Both the position numbers and the translations under genes were made by a program. Source: Sphingosinicella humi (lineage in GTDB: Bacteria; Pseudomonadota; Alphaproteobacteria; Sphingomonadales; Sphingomonadaceae). From it: 64,000 bases of DNA. Below, in pieces: positions 53,333 to 64,000 of the stretch. Under the pieces are notes generated by a model. It was given only the letters and a program-made list of their open reading frames with translations. It ran no database searches and had not been told where the DNA came from. The first letter of the stretch is position 1, and each line of letters starts with the position of its first letter. Location: the NCBI RefSeq assembly GCF_003129465.1, contig NZ_QFFF01000001.1:2217501-2281500 (forward strand). The letters are read 5' to 3'.

Positions 53333-55384
53333 ATGATAAAACTCATCGTCTTCCTGCCGCTTCTGGCGGCGATCGTCGCTGGACTGGGCAATCGGGCGCT
53401 CGGCAACACGCTCGCCAAGCTCATCACGACGGGCGCGCTGTTCGTGTCGTGCGCGCTCTCCTGGCCGATCTTCATCGGCTTCTTGAGCGGCAGCCTCACC
53501 GAATATGTCGAGCCGGTCCTGACGTTCATTCGCTCCGGCGACCTGGTCGTCGACTGGGCGCTGCGGGTCGACGCGCTGACCGCGGTGATGCTGGTCGTCG
53601 TCACCACCGTCTCCAGCCTCGTCCACCTCTACAGCTGGGGCTACATGGCGGAGGACGACAGCCAGCCGCGCTTCTTCGCCTATCTCTCGCTGTTCACCTT
53701 CGCGATGCTGATGCTGGTGACCGCCGACAATCTCGTCCAGATGTTCTTCGGCTGGGAAGGCGTCGGCCTCGCTTCCTACCTTCTCATCGGCTTCTGGTAC
53801 CACAAGCCTTCGGCCAACGCGGCGGCAATCAAGGCGTTCGTCGTCAACCGCGTCGGCGATTTCGGCTTCCTGCTCGGCATCCTCGGCACCTTCCTGGTGT
53901 TCGGCACGGTGTCGATCCCGGCGATCCTCGAGGCCGCGCCGGGCATGGCGGGGACGACGATCGGCTTCCTCGGCGCGCGCGTCGACACCATGACCCTGCT
54001 CTGCCTGCTGCTGTTCGTCGGCGCGATGGGCAAGTCGGCGCAGCTCGGCCTCCACACCTGGCTTCCGGACGCGATGGAGGGCCCGACCCCGGTCTCCGCC
54101 CTCATCCATGCGGCGACCATGGTCACCGCCGGCGTGTTCATGGTCTGCCGCCTCTCGCCGATGTTCGAGGCGAGCGACACCGCGCTTGCCGTCGTGACCT
54201 TCGTCGGCGCCGCCACCGCCCTGTTCGCGGCGACGGTCGGAACGGTCCAGAACGACATCAAGCGGGTCATCGCCTATTCGACCTGCTCGCAATTGGGCTA
54301 CATGTTCTTCGCGGCCGGGGTCGGCGCCTATTCGGCGGCAATGTTTCACCTCTTCACCCACGCCTTCTTCAAGGCCCTGCTGTTCCTCGGCGCCGGCTCG
54401 GTCATCCACGCGATGCACCATGAGCAGGACATGCGCTTTTACGGCGGCCTCAGGAAATCCATCCCGCTCACCTTCTGGGCGATGATGGCCGGCACCCTCG
54501 CCATCACCGGCGTGGGCGTGCTGGGCGTGTTCGGCTTCGCCGGCTTCTATTCCAAGGACGCGATCATCGAGGCGGCGTTCGCCAGCGGCACGACGGTCGG
54601 CAGCCTCGCCTTCTTCATCGGCGTGTTCGCCGCCCTTCTCACCAGCTTCTACAGCTGGCGGCTCATGTTCCTCACCTTCTGGGGCGAGCCGCGCTGGGCC
54701 GCGTCAGAGCATATCCAGCACGCGCTCCATGGCGACGAGCATGATCACCCGGACGACGAAACGGCGGGCGCCGAGCCCCATGTCGGCGATCCGGGCGCGA
54801 AGGATATCCCCACCGGCACCGGCGGCTATCATCCGCACGAGAGCCCGTGGACGATGCTGCTTCCGCTGGGCGTCCTCGCCCTCGGCGCCATCTTCGCCGG
54901 CTTCCTCTTCCACGCGCCCTTCCTGGAGCCGGTGGAAGGCGCCGCGTTCTGGGCCGGCAGCCTGGTCTTCGATGCCCACTTCATGGAGGCGCTGCACCAC
55001 GTCCCGCTGTGGGTGAAGCTCTCACCCGCCGTGGTGATGCTGCTGGGACTGCTGATCGCCTATTATGCCTATATCCGCGACACGTCGTTCCCCGCGCGCT
55101 TCGTCAGCCACTTCCGGATCCTCTACGCCTTCCTGCTGCACAAATGGTATTTCGACGAGATCTACCATTTCCTGTTCGTCCGTCCGGCCTTCTGGTTCGG
55201 CCGCCTGTTCTGGAAGAAGGGCGATGAGGGCACGATCGACCGCTTCGGCCCCGATGGCGCCGCGGCCCTGATCGTCGGCGGCAACAAGCTCACCGCCCGG
55301 CTCCAGTCCGGCTATGTCTATACCTATGCGCTGGTGATGCTCCTCGGCGTCGCCGCCGCCACCACCTGGGCGATGACCCGATGA
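53333..55384 (+). CDS. nuoL: NADH-quinone oxidoreductase subunit L
   Basis: Antiporter-like proton-pumping subunit with the long lateral helix. It has 683 residues with 14-16 helices: [51 protein letters not shown] and a His/Asp-rich loop near residues 465-500 ([18 protein letters not shown]). The C-terminal helix is present. Confidence 0.97.
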   Translation: MIKLIVFLPLLAAIVAGLGNRALGNTLAKLITTGALFVSCALSWPIFIGFLSGSLTEYVEPVLTFIRSGDLVVDWALRVDALTAVMLVVVTTVSSLVHLYSWGYMAEDDSQPRFFAYLSLFTFAMLMLVTADNLVQMFFGWEGVGLASYLLIGFWYHKPSANAAAIKAFVVNRVGDFGFLLGILGTFLVFGTVSIPAILEAAPGMAGTTIGFLGARVDTMTLLCLLLFVGAMGKSAQLGLHTWLPDAMEGPTPVSALIHAATMVTAGVFMVCRLSPMFEASDTALAVVTFVGAATALFAATVGTVQNDIKRVIAYSTCSQLGYMFFAAGVGAYSAAMFHLFTHAFFKALLFLGAGSVIHAMHHEQDMRFYGGLRKSIPLTFWAMMAGTLAITGVGVLGVFGFAGFYSKDAIIEAAFASGTTVGSLAFFIGVFAALLTSFYSWRLMFLTFWGEPRWAASEHIQHALHGDEHDHPDDETAGAEPHVGDPGAKDIPTGTGGYHPHESPWTMLLPLGVLALGAIFAGFLFHAPFLEPVEGAAFWAGSLVFDAHFMEALHHVPLWVKLSPAVVMLLGLLIAYYAYIRDTSFPARFVSHFRILYAFLLHKWYFDEIYHFLFVRPAFWFGRLFWKKGDEGTIDRFGPDGAAALIVGGNKLTARLQSGYVYTYALVMLLGVAAATTWAMTR

Positions 55385-55404
55385 TCGTTAGAACCCACCA
55401 AGCC

Positions 55405-55477
55405 CGTTCGTCCCGAGCGCAGTCGAGGGGCGTTGGCACGACCGAGGGGCGCGCCTCGACTACGCTCGGCACGAATG
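55405..55477. repeat. Palindromic repeat, family C variant, between nuoL and nuoM
   Basis: Arms CGTTCGTCCCGAGCGCAGTC (from 55405) and the inverse ending CGGCACGAATG at 55477. The interior differs from the 77-bp copies. Confidence 0.8.
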
Positions 55478-55496
55478 AGGCTGGGGGCGTTTCGAA

Positions 55497-57046
55497 GTGA
55501 ACCAGCTCGGCTTCCCCATCCTTTCGCTGATGCTCGCCGTGCCGATGGTGGCGGCGATCGCCTGCCTGTTCCTCAGCGCCAAAGGCGCCCGCTGGACGGC
55601 GCTGATCGCGACTTTCATCGATCTCACGCTCGGCATCCTGCTCTGGGCGAATTACGACATTGGCGGGGCGCAGTGGCAGTTCGTCGAGCATCTCGACCTG
55701 TTCGGCCGCTTCGCCTGGGCGCTGGGCATCGACGGCATCGCCCTGATGCTGATCATGCTGACCCTGTTCCTGATGCCGATCTGCATCGGCGCGAGCTGGG
55801 TATCGATCGAGAAGCGCGTGCCCGAATATATGGCCGTCTTCATGCTGATGGAGGTGCTGATGCTCGGCGTCTTCATGGCGCAGGACATCTTCCTCTTCTA
55901 CATCTTCTTCGAGGGCGGCCTGATCCCGATGTATCTCATCATCGGCATCTGGGGCGGCAAGGACAGGATCTACGCCAGCTACAAATTCTTCCTCTACACC
56001 TTCCTCGGATCGGTGCTGATGCTGGTCGCGATGATGTGGATGGTGAACTTCGCCGGCACCCCCTACATCCCGACCCTGCTGGAGACGGATTTCCCGGTCG
56101 AGGCGCAAACCTGGCTGTGGCTCGCCTTCCTGGCCTCCTTCGCGGTCAAGCTGCCGATGTGGCCGGTCCACACCTGGCTTCCCGACGCCCACGTCCAGGC
56201 GCCGACGGCGGGCTCGGTGATCCTCGCCGGCGTGCTGCTGAAGCTCGGCGGCTACGGCTTCGTCCGCTTCTCGCTGCCGATGTTCCCGGAGGCCTCGGCC
56301 CAGTTCTTCTGGCTGGTCATGATCCTCTCGCTGATCGCGATCGTCTACACCAGCCTCGTCGCGCTGGTGCAGAAGGACATGAAGAAGCTGATCGCCTACT
56401 CGTCGGTCGCGCACATGGCCTTCGTCACGATCGGCCTGTTCGCGTTCAACCGGCAGGGGATGGAGGGCGCGCTGATCGTCATGCTCAGCCACGGCCTCGT
56501 CTCGGGCGCCTTGTTCCTCTGCGTCGGCGTCATCTACGATCGCCTGCACACGCGCGAGATCGAGCGCTATGGCGGCCTCTCCGACAATATGCCGGCCTAT
56601 GCGCTGCTGTTCCTGCTCTTCACCATGGCCTCGATCGGCCTGCCGGGCACCAGCGGCTTCGTCGGCGAGTTCCTGAGCCTGATGGGCGCTTACGAGGCGA
56701 ACAGCTGGGTGGCCTTCTTCGCCACGACCGGCATCATCCTCGGCGCCTGCTACATGCTCTATCTCTACTGGCGCATCGCCTATGGGAAACTCGACAAGCC
56801 CGACGTCGCCGCCATGCCGGACCTCAGCAAGCGGGAGTTCTTCATCCTCGCGCCGATCGCCGCCGTCGTGCTGTGGATGGGCGTCTATCCGGAAAGCTTC
56901 CTGGCGCCGATGCGCAACGACGTCGCCATCCTTCTCGACAGGATCGAGCGCGCCAACCCTCCGGGCGACGCGCAACTCGCCATGACTTCCGCCGCAGCCC
57001 CGACCGGTGACAGCGGCACCCACGATCCCGAAGCCGGAGCGCACTA

Positions 57047-57047
<1 letters not shown>
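55497..57047 (+). CDS. nuoM: NADH-quinone oxidoreductase subunit M
   Basis: Antiporter-like proton-pumping subunit of 516 residues with about 14 helices: FFEGGLIPMYLIIGIWGG, VKLPMWPVHTWLPDAHVQAP and YSSVAHMAFVTIGLFA. GTG start with a GGGGG ribosome binding site. It shares one base with nuoN. Confidence 0.97.
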
Positions 57048-58483
<1,436 letters not shown>

Positions 58484-58485
58484 GC

Positions 58486-58561
58486 CGTCATTGCGAGGAG
58501 CGGAGCGACGCGGCAATCCACCGCGCCGTCGCTGGGTTGCTTCGCTCCGCTCGCAATGACG
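58486..58561. repeat. Palindromic repeat, family B, between nuoN and birA
   Basis: CGTCATTGCGAGGAGCGGAG at the left, inverted CTCGCAATGACG at the right (to 58561). It begins 3 bases after the nuoN stop and ends 12 bases before the birA start. Confidence 0.88.
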
Positions 58562-58573
58562 ACAGGAGGAAGC

Positions 58574-59335
58574 GTGGCTGACATCCGCACCGTCTCCGAA
58601 ACCCGATCGACCAACGACGACGTGGCTGCGCTTGCTCGGGAAGGCGCGGCCGAAGGCCTGTGGCTCCGCGCCGAGCGCCAGACCGGCGGCCGCGGCCGGC
58701 AGGGGAGGGCGTGGCAATCGCCCGAAGGCAATCTCTACGTGAGCACCTTGGTGCGAGTGCGGGCGGGCGATCCTCCGGCGCCCACTCTCGCCCTAGTCGC
58801 CGCGGTTGCCTTACACGAGGTCGTTGCGGCCCTCACGCGTCACCCCGGCGAAAGCCGGGGCCCAAGCACACCGACGCCTGAGTTCTTGGGTCCCGGCTTC
58901 CGCCGGGATGACGTCGTGCAGATCAAGTGGCCCAACGACCTCCTCGTGGGGGGTACCAAATTGTCGGGCATTCTCCTCGAGCGCGCCGGCGACGCGGTGG
59001 TGATCGGCTTCGGCGTCAATCTTGCGCATCATCCCCAAGACCTCGACCGCCCCGCCATCAGCCTTGCCGCCTTGACCGGGACTGCCCCCGATTCCGCCAC
59101 CTTCCTCGAAATGCTCGCCGAAAGCTTCGCCCGCTGGCTTCAGCGCTGGCGCTTCGAAGGCATAGGCCCCATCCGCAGCCGCTGGTTGTCCGCTGCGCAT
59201 CCAATCGGCACCGCGCTCTCGACGTCCGAAGGGGACGGGTTGTTCGACGGGTTGGATGAAACCGGCGCTCTGCGTCTGAGGCTCGCGGACGGGTCCGTAC
59301 GGGTCGTTCGGGCCGGCGATGTTTTCCTGATCTAA
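58574..59335 (+). CDS. birA: Biotin-[acetyl-CoA-carboxylase] ligase, with repeat-encoded insert
   Basis: Attaches biotin to the carboxylase carrier protein. It has 253 residues, catalytic type without the N-terminal DNA-binding domain: [11 protein letters not shown] (biotinyl-AMP loop), then [20 protein letters not shown]. Between them, residues 89-113 ([20 protein letters not shown] and on to RRDD) are encoded by a family A palindromic repeat and are foreign to the family. The frame is kept and all core motifs are intact. GTG 58574 has AGGAGG 4 bases upstream. Confidence 0.93.
   Translation: MADIRTVSETRSTNDDVAALAREGAAEGLWLRAERQTGGRGRQGRAWQSPEGNLYVSTLVRVRAGDPPAPTLALVAAVALHEVVAALTRHPGESRGPSTPTPEFLGPGFRRDDVVQIKWPNDLLVGGTKLSGILLERAGDAVVIGFGVNLAHHPQDLDRPAISLAALTGTAPDSATFLEMLAESFARWLQRWRFEGIGPIRSRWLSAAHPIGTALSTSEGDGLFDGLDETGALRLRLADGSVRVVRAGDVFLI
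58839..58912. repeat. Palindromic repeat, family A, inside birA
   Basis: GTCACCCCGGCGAAAGCCGG at the left and CCCGGCTTCCGCCGGGATGA plus C at the right (58912), 74 bp, with inner CCCAAG/CTTGGG arms. Same design as the intergenic copy at 33493-33578. Confidence 0.92.
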
Positions 59336-59379
59336 TCGACCCTCGCCAATTCCGGCACGCGCCGCTAGGGATGCTTCAC

Positions 59380-60156
59380 ATGCTGCTCGCCATCGACGCC
59401 GGTAACACCAATGTCGTCTTCGCGCTGGTCAAGGATCGGGAGATCCGGGCGCGGTGGCGGATTGCGACGGATCCGCGGCGCACCGCCGACGAATATGCGG
59501 TGTGGCTGCATCAGCTGCTCGCCCTCGAAGGCTATGACAGCACCGACATCGCCGATGTGATCATCGCGACCGTGGTGCCGAGAGCGCTGCACAACCTTCA
59601 GGTCCTCGCTTCCAAATATTTCGGTGCCGAGGCGATCGTCGCGGGCGAGGCGCCGGCGGAATGGGGCGTCGAACTCGACGTGGTCGAGCCGAAGACGGTC
59701 GGCGCGGACCGCGCGCTCGACGCGATCGCGGCCCACGCTCTCCACGAGGGCGATCTCATCGTCATCGATTTCGGCACCGCCACGACCTTCGACGTGGTCG
59801 ACTTTACCGGCGCCTACAAGGGCGGCATCATCGCACCCGGCATCAACCTCTCGCTCGAGGCCTTGGTCACAGCCGCCGCCAAGCTGCCCCGCATCGCCAT
59901 CGAAGCGCCGGAGAGCGGCTCGGTCATCGGGCGCACGACCGAGGACCAGATGCATATCGGCATCTTCTGGGGCTATGTCGCGATGATGGAAGGGCTGGTC
60001 GCGCGGATGAAGGCGGAGATAGGGCGGCCGGTAAAGGTCATCTCGACCGGCGGGCTGGCGGTGCTCTTCGACAAGCACACCGAAATTTTCGACGCGGTCG
60101 AGCCCGATTTGACCATCCAGGGGCTGGGGCTGCTCTACGAACGAACGCGGGGTTGA
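59380..60156 (+). CDS. coaX: Type III pantothenate kinase
   Basis: First step of coenzyme A synthesis. It has 258 residues: [15 protein letters not shown] (phosphate loop), [28 protein letters not shown] and [18 protein letters not shown] 59380 fits the family N-terminus and lies 9 bases after AGGGGA; an ATG at 59371 is also in frame. Confidence 0.95.
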   Translation: MLLAIDAGNTNVVFALVKDREIRARWRIATDPRRTADEYAVWLHQLLALEGYDSTDIADVIIATVVPRALHNLQVLASKYFGAEAIVAGEAPAEWGVELDVVEPKTVGADRALDAIAAHALHEGDLIVIDFGTATTFDVVDFTGAYKGGIIAPGINLSLEALVTAAAKLPRIAIEAPESGSVIGRTTEDQMHIGIFWGYVAMMEGLVARMKAEIGRPVKVISTGGLAVLFDKHTEIFDAVEPDLTIQGLGLLYERTRG

Positions 60157-60165
60157 ACTTCGAGC

Positions 60166-60278
60166 GTTACCCGGCGAAAGCCGGGTCTAGTCTCGGCGCC
60201 CCATCTAGACCCCGGCGGTTCGTCGGGGGGCACGTCGCCAGGAACAGAATAGAGATTCCGGCTTCCGCCGGAATGACG
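60166..60278. repeat. Palindromic repeat, family A, between coaX and rnj
   Basis: Left end GTTACCCGGCGAAAGCCGGG, right end TTCCGGCTTCCGCCGGAATG plus AC (60278), with a longer interior than other copies, including an additional short hairpin. It ends 14 bases before rnj. Confidence 0.8.
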
Positions 60279-60292
60279 AGCATTGGAACGAC

Positions 60293-61933
60293 ATGGTGAA
60301 ACCCGGCAACGAACTTCTCTTCCTCGCGCTTGGCGGCTCGGGCGAGATCGGCATGAACGTCAATCTCTACGGCTGCCAGGGCAAGTGGGTGATGGTCGAC
60401 CTCGGCATGACCTTCGCCGATCCCGCCTATCCCGGCATCGACCTGATCCTGCCGGACCTGGCCTTCATCGAAGAGCGCAAGGCCGACCTGCTCGGCATCG
60501 TCCTTACTCACGGGCATGAGGATCATATCGGCGCCATTCCCTATCTCGCCGCCGACCTCGGAGTCCCCCTCTACGCCACGCCCTTCACCGCCGGCCTGAT
60601 CGCTGGAAAGCTGGAGGAAGAGGGGCTCACCGACGAGGTGAAGCTCAAGGTCGTCGACATGGAAGGCGACTTCCGGCTCGGCCCGTTCGGCTTCCGCTAC
60701 ATCCCGCTCGCCCATTCGATCCCGGAGGGCAATGCGCTCCTCATCGACACGCCCTACGGCCGTGTCTTTCACACCGGCGACTGGAAGCTGGACGATTCCC
60801 CGCAGCTCGGCGATCCCAGCACCGAGGCGGAATTGCGCGCCATCGGCGATGAAGGCGTGCTCGCCCTCGTCTGCGATTCCACCAACGTCTTCCAGGACCA
60901 GGCTTCGGGCTCCGAAGCGACGGTGCGCGAAGGTCTGGACGAGGTGATCTCCGCCGCCGAGGGAAGGGTGCTGGTCACCACCTTCGCCTCCAACGCAGCG
61001 CGGCTGAAGACATTGGGCCACGTCGCGCAGGACACCGGCCGCAAGGTCTGCGTTGCCGGGCGCTCGCTCGACCGTATCCTGCGCGTTTCGAAGAGCGTCG
61101 GCTATCTTACCGATTTTCCGGAGACGATCGACTTCGACGAGGCGATGCAGCTACCCCGCCGCGAGGTGATGATCATCGCCACCGGCGGTCAGGGCGAATA
61201 TCGCGCCGCGCTCGCCCGCATCGCCTTCGACCAGCACAAGCTGAAGCTAGACGCCGGCGATCTCGTCGTCTTCTCATCGAAGCAGATCCCCGGCAACGAG
61301 ATCGCCATCGGCCGCATCCAGAATGAGCTTGCCGCAAAGGGCATCGCCATGATCACCGACCGGCAGGCGGAGGTCCACGTCTCCGGCCATCCGGGCCGGC
61401 CGGAGCTCGCGTCCATGTATCAGTGGATCCGGCCCCAGATCATCGTGCCCGTCCATGGCGAGATGCGCCATATGGCCGAGCAGGCGCGGTTCGCGAGGAT
61501 GTGCCAGGTCCCGCACGGCATCGTCCAGAAGAATGGCGACCTCGTGCGGCTGGCGCCGGAGGGCCCGGAAAAGCTCGGCGAGGAGCGGGTCGGCCGCCTC
61601 GTCCTCGACGGCGATGTCATCCTCGCCGCCGACGGCTCGACGATGAACGAGCGCCGCAAGATCGCCAACAACGGCGTCATCTCCGTCGCGCTGGCGATGG
61701 ACGATAACGACCGCGTGGTAGGCGACGTCCAGATCAGCCTGGAAGGCGTGCCCGTCGAGGAGGATCGCGACGCGTTCCTGGAGGAAGCCTGCGATGCCGC
61801 TTCCGACGCCGCTCGGAAGAATAGCGGCAGCGAGTCGAAGCTTCGCGAAGGCATCCGCCTCGCGGTTCGCCGCTGCGCCACCGACTGGACCGGTAAGAAG
61901 CCGGTCGTCGACGTCCTGATCGTGAGGGTATGA
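60293..61933 (+). CDS. rnj: Ribonuclease J
   Basis: Metallo-beta-lactamase-fold endo/5'-exoribonuclease. It has 546 residues: LTHGHEDHIGAIPYL (zinc ligands), HTGDWKLDD, CDSTNVF, beta-CASP segment and VSGHPGRPEL. Widespread in alphaproteobacteria alongside RNase E. The stop overlaps the DUF1467 gene by four bases. Confidence 0.95.
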   Translation: MVKPGNELLFLALGGSGEIGMNVNLYGCQGKWVMVDLGMTFADPAYPGIDLILPDLAFIEERKADLLGIVLTHGHEDHIGAIPYLAADLGVPLYATPFTAGLIAGKLEEEGLTDEVKLKVVDMEGDFRLGPFGFRYIPLAHSIPEGNALLIDTPYGRVFHTGDWKLDDSPQLGDPSTEAELRAIGDEGVLALVCDSTNVFQDQASGSEATVREGLDEVISAAEGRVLVTTFASNAARLKTLGHVAQDTGRKVCVAGRSLDRILRVSKSVGYLTDFPETIDFDEAMQLPRREVMIIATGGQGEYRAALARIAFDQHKLKLDAGDLVVFSSKQIPGNEIAIGRIQNELAAKGIAMITDRQAEVHVSGHPGRPELASMYQWIRPQIIVPVHGEMRHMAEQARFARMCQVPHGIVQKNGDLVRLAPEGPEKLGEERVGRLVLDGDVILAADGSTMNERRKIANNGVISVALAMDDNDRVVGDVQISLEGVPVEEDRDAFLEEACDAASDAARKNSGSESKLREGIRLAVRRCATDWTGKKPVVDVLIVRV

Positions 61934-62196
61934 CCATGCAATGGGGCTCCATCGCCGCCGTCTATTTCCTGTTCCTGGTGCTGAGCTTCTTCGTCGTGCT
62001 GCCGTTCGGTGTCCGTACCAGCGAGGAGGAGGGACATGAGGTTCAACCCGGCCACGCCGACAGCGCGCCGCATCAATTCAGCTTCTGGCGGCCGCTGCTG
62101 CGCGCGGTGATCCTGTCGGTCATCCTCTTCGGCCTGTTCTACGCCAATTATGTCTATGGCTGGATCGGGATCGATGCCTTGGACTGGGCGCACTAA
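61930..62196 (+). CDS. DUF1467 small membrane protein
   Basis: An 88-residue protein with two membrane helices (about 8-27 and 57-78): FFVVLPFGVRTSEEEGHEVQ is the DUF1467 signature, common next to rnj in alphaproteobacteria. Function unknown. ATGA overlap with rnj. Confidence 0.88.
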   Translation: MTMQWGSIAAVYFLFLVLSFFVVLPFGVRTSEEEGHEVQPGHADSAPHQFSFWRPLLRAVILSVILFGLFYANYVYGWIGIDALDWAH

Positions 62197-62293
62197 TTCT
62201 CCTCCTCGGGGAGGGGCCGATGCCGAGCTTGGTGAGGGAATAGATCGCCGCGAGTTCCGCAGCGACCGACGTCGGAACAGCTGACGCCCCGTC

Positions 62294-62408
62294 GTCATCC
62301 CGGCGAAAGCCGGGATCCAAGAACACCGCTCTTTTCGGTGAAGGCGTAAATGCCGTCACCATTCCGACGATGATGGTGTTCGTGGGTCCCGGCTTTCGCC
62401 GGGATGAC
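62294..62408. repeat. Palindromic repeat, family A (long copy)
   Basis: GTCATCCCGGCGAAAGCCGG at the left, CCCGGCTTTCGCCGGGATGA plus C at the right (62408). The inner arms GAACACC/GGTGTTC enclose a further 50 bases. It sits between converging genes in the otherwise empty stretch 62197-62435. Confidence 0.9.
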
Positions 62409-62435
62409 GTGCTTACCTTATCTCCCCGGGAGGAC

Positions 62436-64000
62436 TTAGGTCCTGAAGCGCTCGATGGCCTGGGCGAGGGCGACGTAGAGCTTGCCCATGTCCGACGACA
62501 GGATCGTCACGCTCAGCGCCGAGCCGTCGGGGTCGACCAGCAGGCGCCGCAGCATCGCTTCGAAGTCGTGGATGTAGCGGTTGACCTGGTCGCGGAACTC
62601 GGGCTCGGCTTCATAATGCTGCGCGATCTCGCGCGCTTCGGTCGCGTCGAGCAGACGGACCGCCCGGCGGGTGAAGACACCGCGATCGCCCTTGAGATAG
62701 GCGGCCCAGGCACTGTCGGTGACCTCGTTGGACAATATCTTGGTGACGTCGATCGCCGTGGAGTTCAGCGATTCGATCAGCAGCGACACGCGGCGGGAAA
62801 GGGCCTCGCCCTCCTTCTCCTGCCGCTCGCGCCGAGCTTCGTCGATGCGGGCTTCGACCGCGGCGGCGCTCTCGCCGAGGGTCACCATCTGCCGCGTCAG
62901 CCGTTCCGAAGCCTGGCGCGCCGTCTCGACCGCCCGTTCGGCGACTTCGCCCAATTCGCCCATCTGCCGGCCGACCTCGTCGCCGATGGCCTCGCCGACG
63001 GCCTGGCGACTGGCTTCACCCAGCGCGGCCGCGCTTTCGGGAATGACGGCACTGATCGCCTCGCGCGCCTTCTCCGCCGCCTGGTTGGCGGTGTCGCGGA
63101 CGCGGACCAGCGCGTCGACCAGCTCGCCGGTCGTCTCGCCGACGATCTTCGCGGCCGCCTCGTCAGCTTCGCCGACGGCCAAGGCGAGCGATTGTAGCCG
63201 CGCCTCGGCACTCGCGACGTCGTCATTGATGATGGCCAGCAGCGCCTCCAGCGCCTCGCGCTGCCGCGCGATGCTGTCCTCGGCATAGGTGAGCCTTGAG
63301 GCGGCATTGTCGGCCGTGGCCTCGATCGCGGCGATCTCCGGCACCATGGACGCCGCGGCATCGCGCGTGCGGCCGGCCTGGGCCTCGACCCGCGACAGGG
63401 CGGCGGGCAGCTGGCCGTCGAGCCGGTCGCCGATGGCCGCGAGCGAACGCGCCATTTCCTCGCTGCGATCGATCAGGGCGGCGGCGCGCTCGTGGCTGCC
63501 GCCCAACTCGGCGAACAGCTGCTGCACGCAGCTCCGCACCGTCTCGAACGACCCGGTCATCAGCGCGGCGCCGCTGCTGCCGGCTTCGGTCAGGCGAACG
63601 AAGCGCTGGTCGAGTTCGGTCAATTCCCGGGCGAGCGTGGTGACCAGCGTCTGGCTGGCCGCATCCTGGGCGGCGAGATGGCCGGCGAGCTCCTGCATCT
63701 TGTGGCCGATGCTGTCGAGCCGCTGCGCCACGCTGCGCGCCGCATCCTCGCCCGTCCGCTCGAACGCCGCGCGGCTCTGCTCGAGCAGCGCCAGCATCGC
63801 CTTGCCCTGCTCCTCGATGCCGGCTCGGGCTGCGTCCACGGATTCCGCGGCGCGCGCCATGGTGCCGTCGATCGCCGCCGCCATGCCGGCCGCCGCCTCG
63901 TCGATCCGCCCCGCCGCCGACGCGGTGTTGCTTTCGATCCGGGCGAGCTGGGCGGCGAGCCGCTGCGCCGATCCGCTCGCCACTTCGTCGGCCTCGCGTC
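62436..64000 (-). CDS. Long coiled-coil protein, 5' end outside window
   Basis: At least 520 residues, open to the window edge. It is almost entirely helical with Ala/Glu/Arg-rich heptads (RLAAQLARIESNTASAAGRI and similar) for about 400 residues, followed by a compact, more conserved-looking C-terminal domain (VTKILSNEVTDSAWAAYLKG, then DRGVFTRRAVRLLDATEAR and MGKLYVALAQAIERFRT). Proteins of this type in sphingomonads are usually annotated as ATPase or hypothetical; I cannot assign a role. An N-terminal part, possibly with membrane helices, lies outside. Confidence 0.8.
   Translation of the reverse strand, partial: READEVASGSAQRLAAQLARIESNTASAAGRIDEAAAGMAAAIDGTMARAAESVDAARAGIEEQGKAMLALLEQSRAAFERTGEDAARSVAQRLDSIGHKMQELAGHLAAQDAASQTLVTTLARELTELDQRFVRLTEAGSSGAALMTGSFETVRSCVQQLFAELGGSHERAAALIDRSEEMARSLAAIGDRLDGQLPAALSRVEAQAGRTRDAAASMVPEIAAIEATADNAASRLTYAEDSIARQREALEALLAIINDDVASAEARLQSLALAVGEADEAAAKIVGETTGELVDALVRVRDTANQAAEKAREAISAVIPESAAALGEASRQAVGEAIGDEVGRQMGELGEVAERAVETARQASERLTRQMVTLGESAAAVEARIDEARRERQEKEGEALSRRVSLLIESLNSTAIDVTKILSNEVTDSAWAAYLKGDRGVFTRRAVRLLDATEAREIAQHYEAEPEFRDQVNRYIHDFEAMLRRLLVDPDGSALSVTILSSDMGKLYVALAQAIERFRT

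Noticed and set aside
55290-57044. 584-codon minus-strand and 525-codon second plus-strand frames over nuoM
   Set aside because: Both are low-complexity shadows of nuoM; composition is not protein-like.

Overview
The window is a high-GC alphaproteobacterial chromosome segment, most likely from the Sphingomonadales. The assignment is inferred from gene content and order: a secB-murJ-trpS unit, Tim44-like, DUF2842 and DUF1467 small membrane proteins, a zapA/6S RNA/5-FCL locus, a tkt-gap-pgk-fda glycolytic cluster and a full nuoA-N operon followed by birA-coaX-rnj. No 16S rRNA gene is present to confirm it.

Layout. 1-16 kb holds core genes: dnaA (5' end outside the window), a DUF4136 lipoprotein, trpS/murJ/secB on the minus strand, a Tim44-domain protein, mltA and an Smr protein on the plus strand, a GGDEF-EAL protein, dapE, a cupin, a GST, and the minus-strand rpmH-rnpA-yidD-yidC-engB operon. 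16.2-24.8 kb is comM, split by a ~7.1 kb element that carries a large serine recombinase at its right edge, a small resolvase-type recombinase with a 36-bp inverted repeat upstream, and mostly unrecognised lipoprotein and membrane-protein cargo. 24.8-30.4 kb holds a DUF885 protein, tRNA-Leu(CAA), an AI-2E family transporter, tRNA-Asp(GTC), a small secreted or membrane protein, and the DUF2842/5-FCL/6S RNA/zapA/coiled-coil locus. 30.5-37.4 kb is the central carbon cluster (tkt, gap, pgk, VOC protein, class I fda, methyltransferase, thiE). 37.5-42.6 kb holds a frameshifted DUF72 gene, an L,D-transpeptidase, an M23 peptidase, efp, suhB and two small genes. 42.8-62.2 kb is the complex I operon with an extra unknown gene between nuoF and nuoG, then birA, coaX, rnj and DUF1467. 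The right end is a long coiled-coil protein running off the window.

The host chromosome is littered with short palindromic repeats of at least three families. They sit in most spacers of the nuo operon, and two lie inside coding sequences (birA and the 3' end of rnpA), where they are translated in frame. The most interesting items are the comM-disrupting serine-recombinase element with its unknown cargo, an rnpA gene with no canonical start codon outside the nested rpmH gene, and the repeat inside birA.
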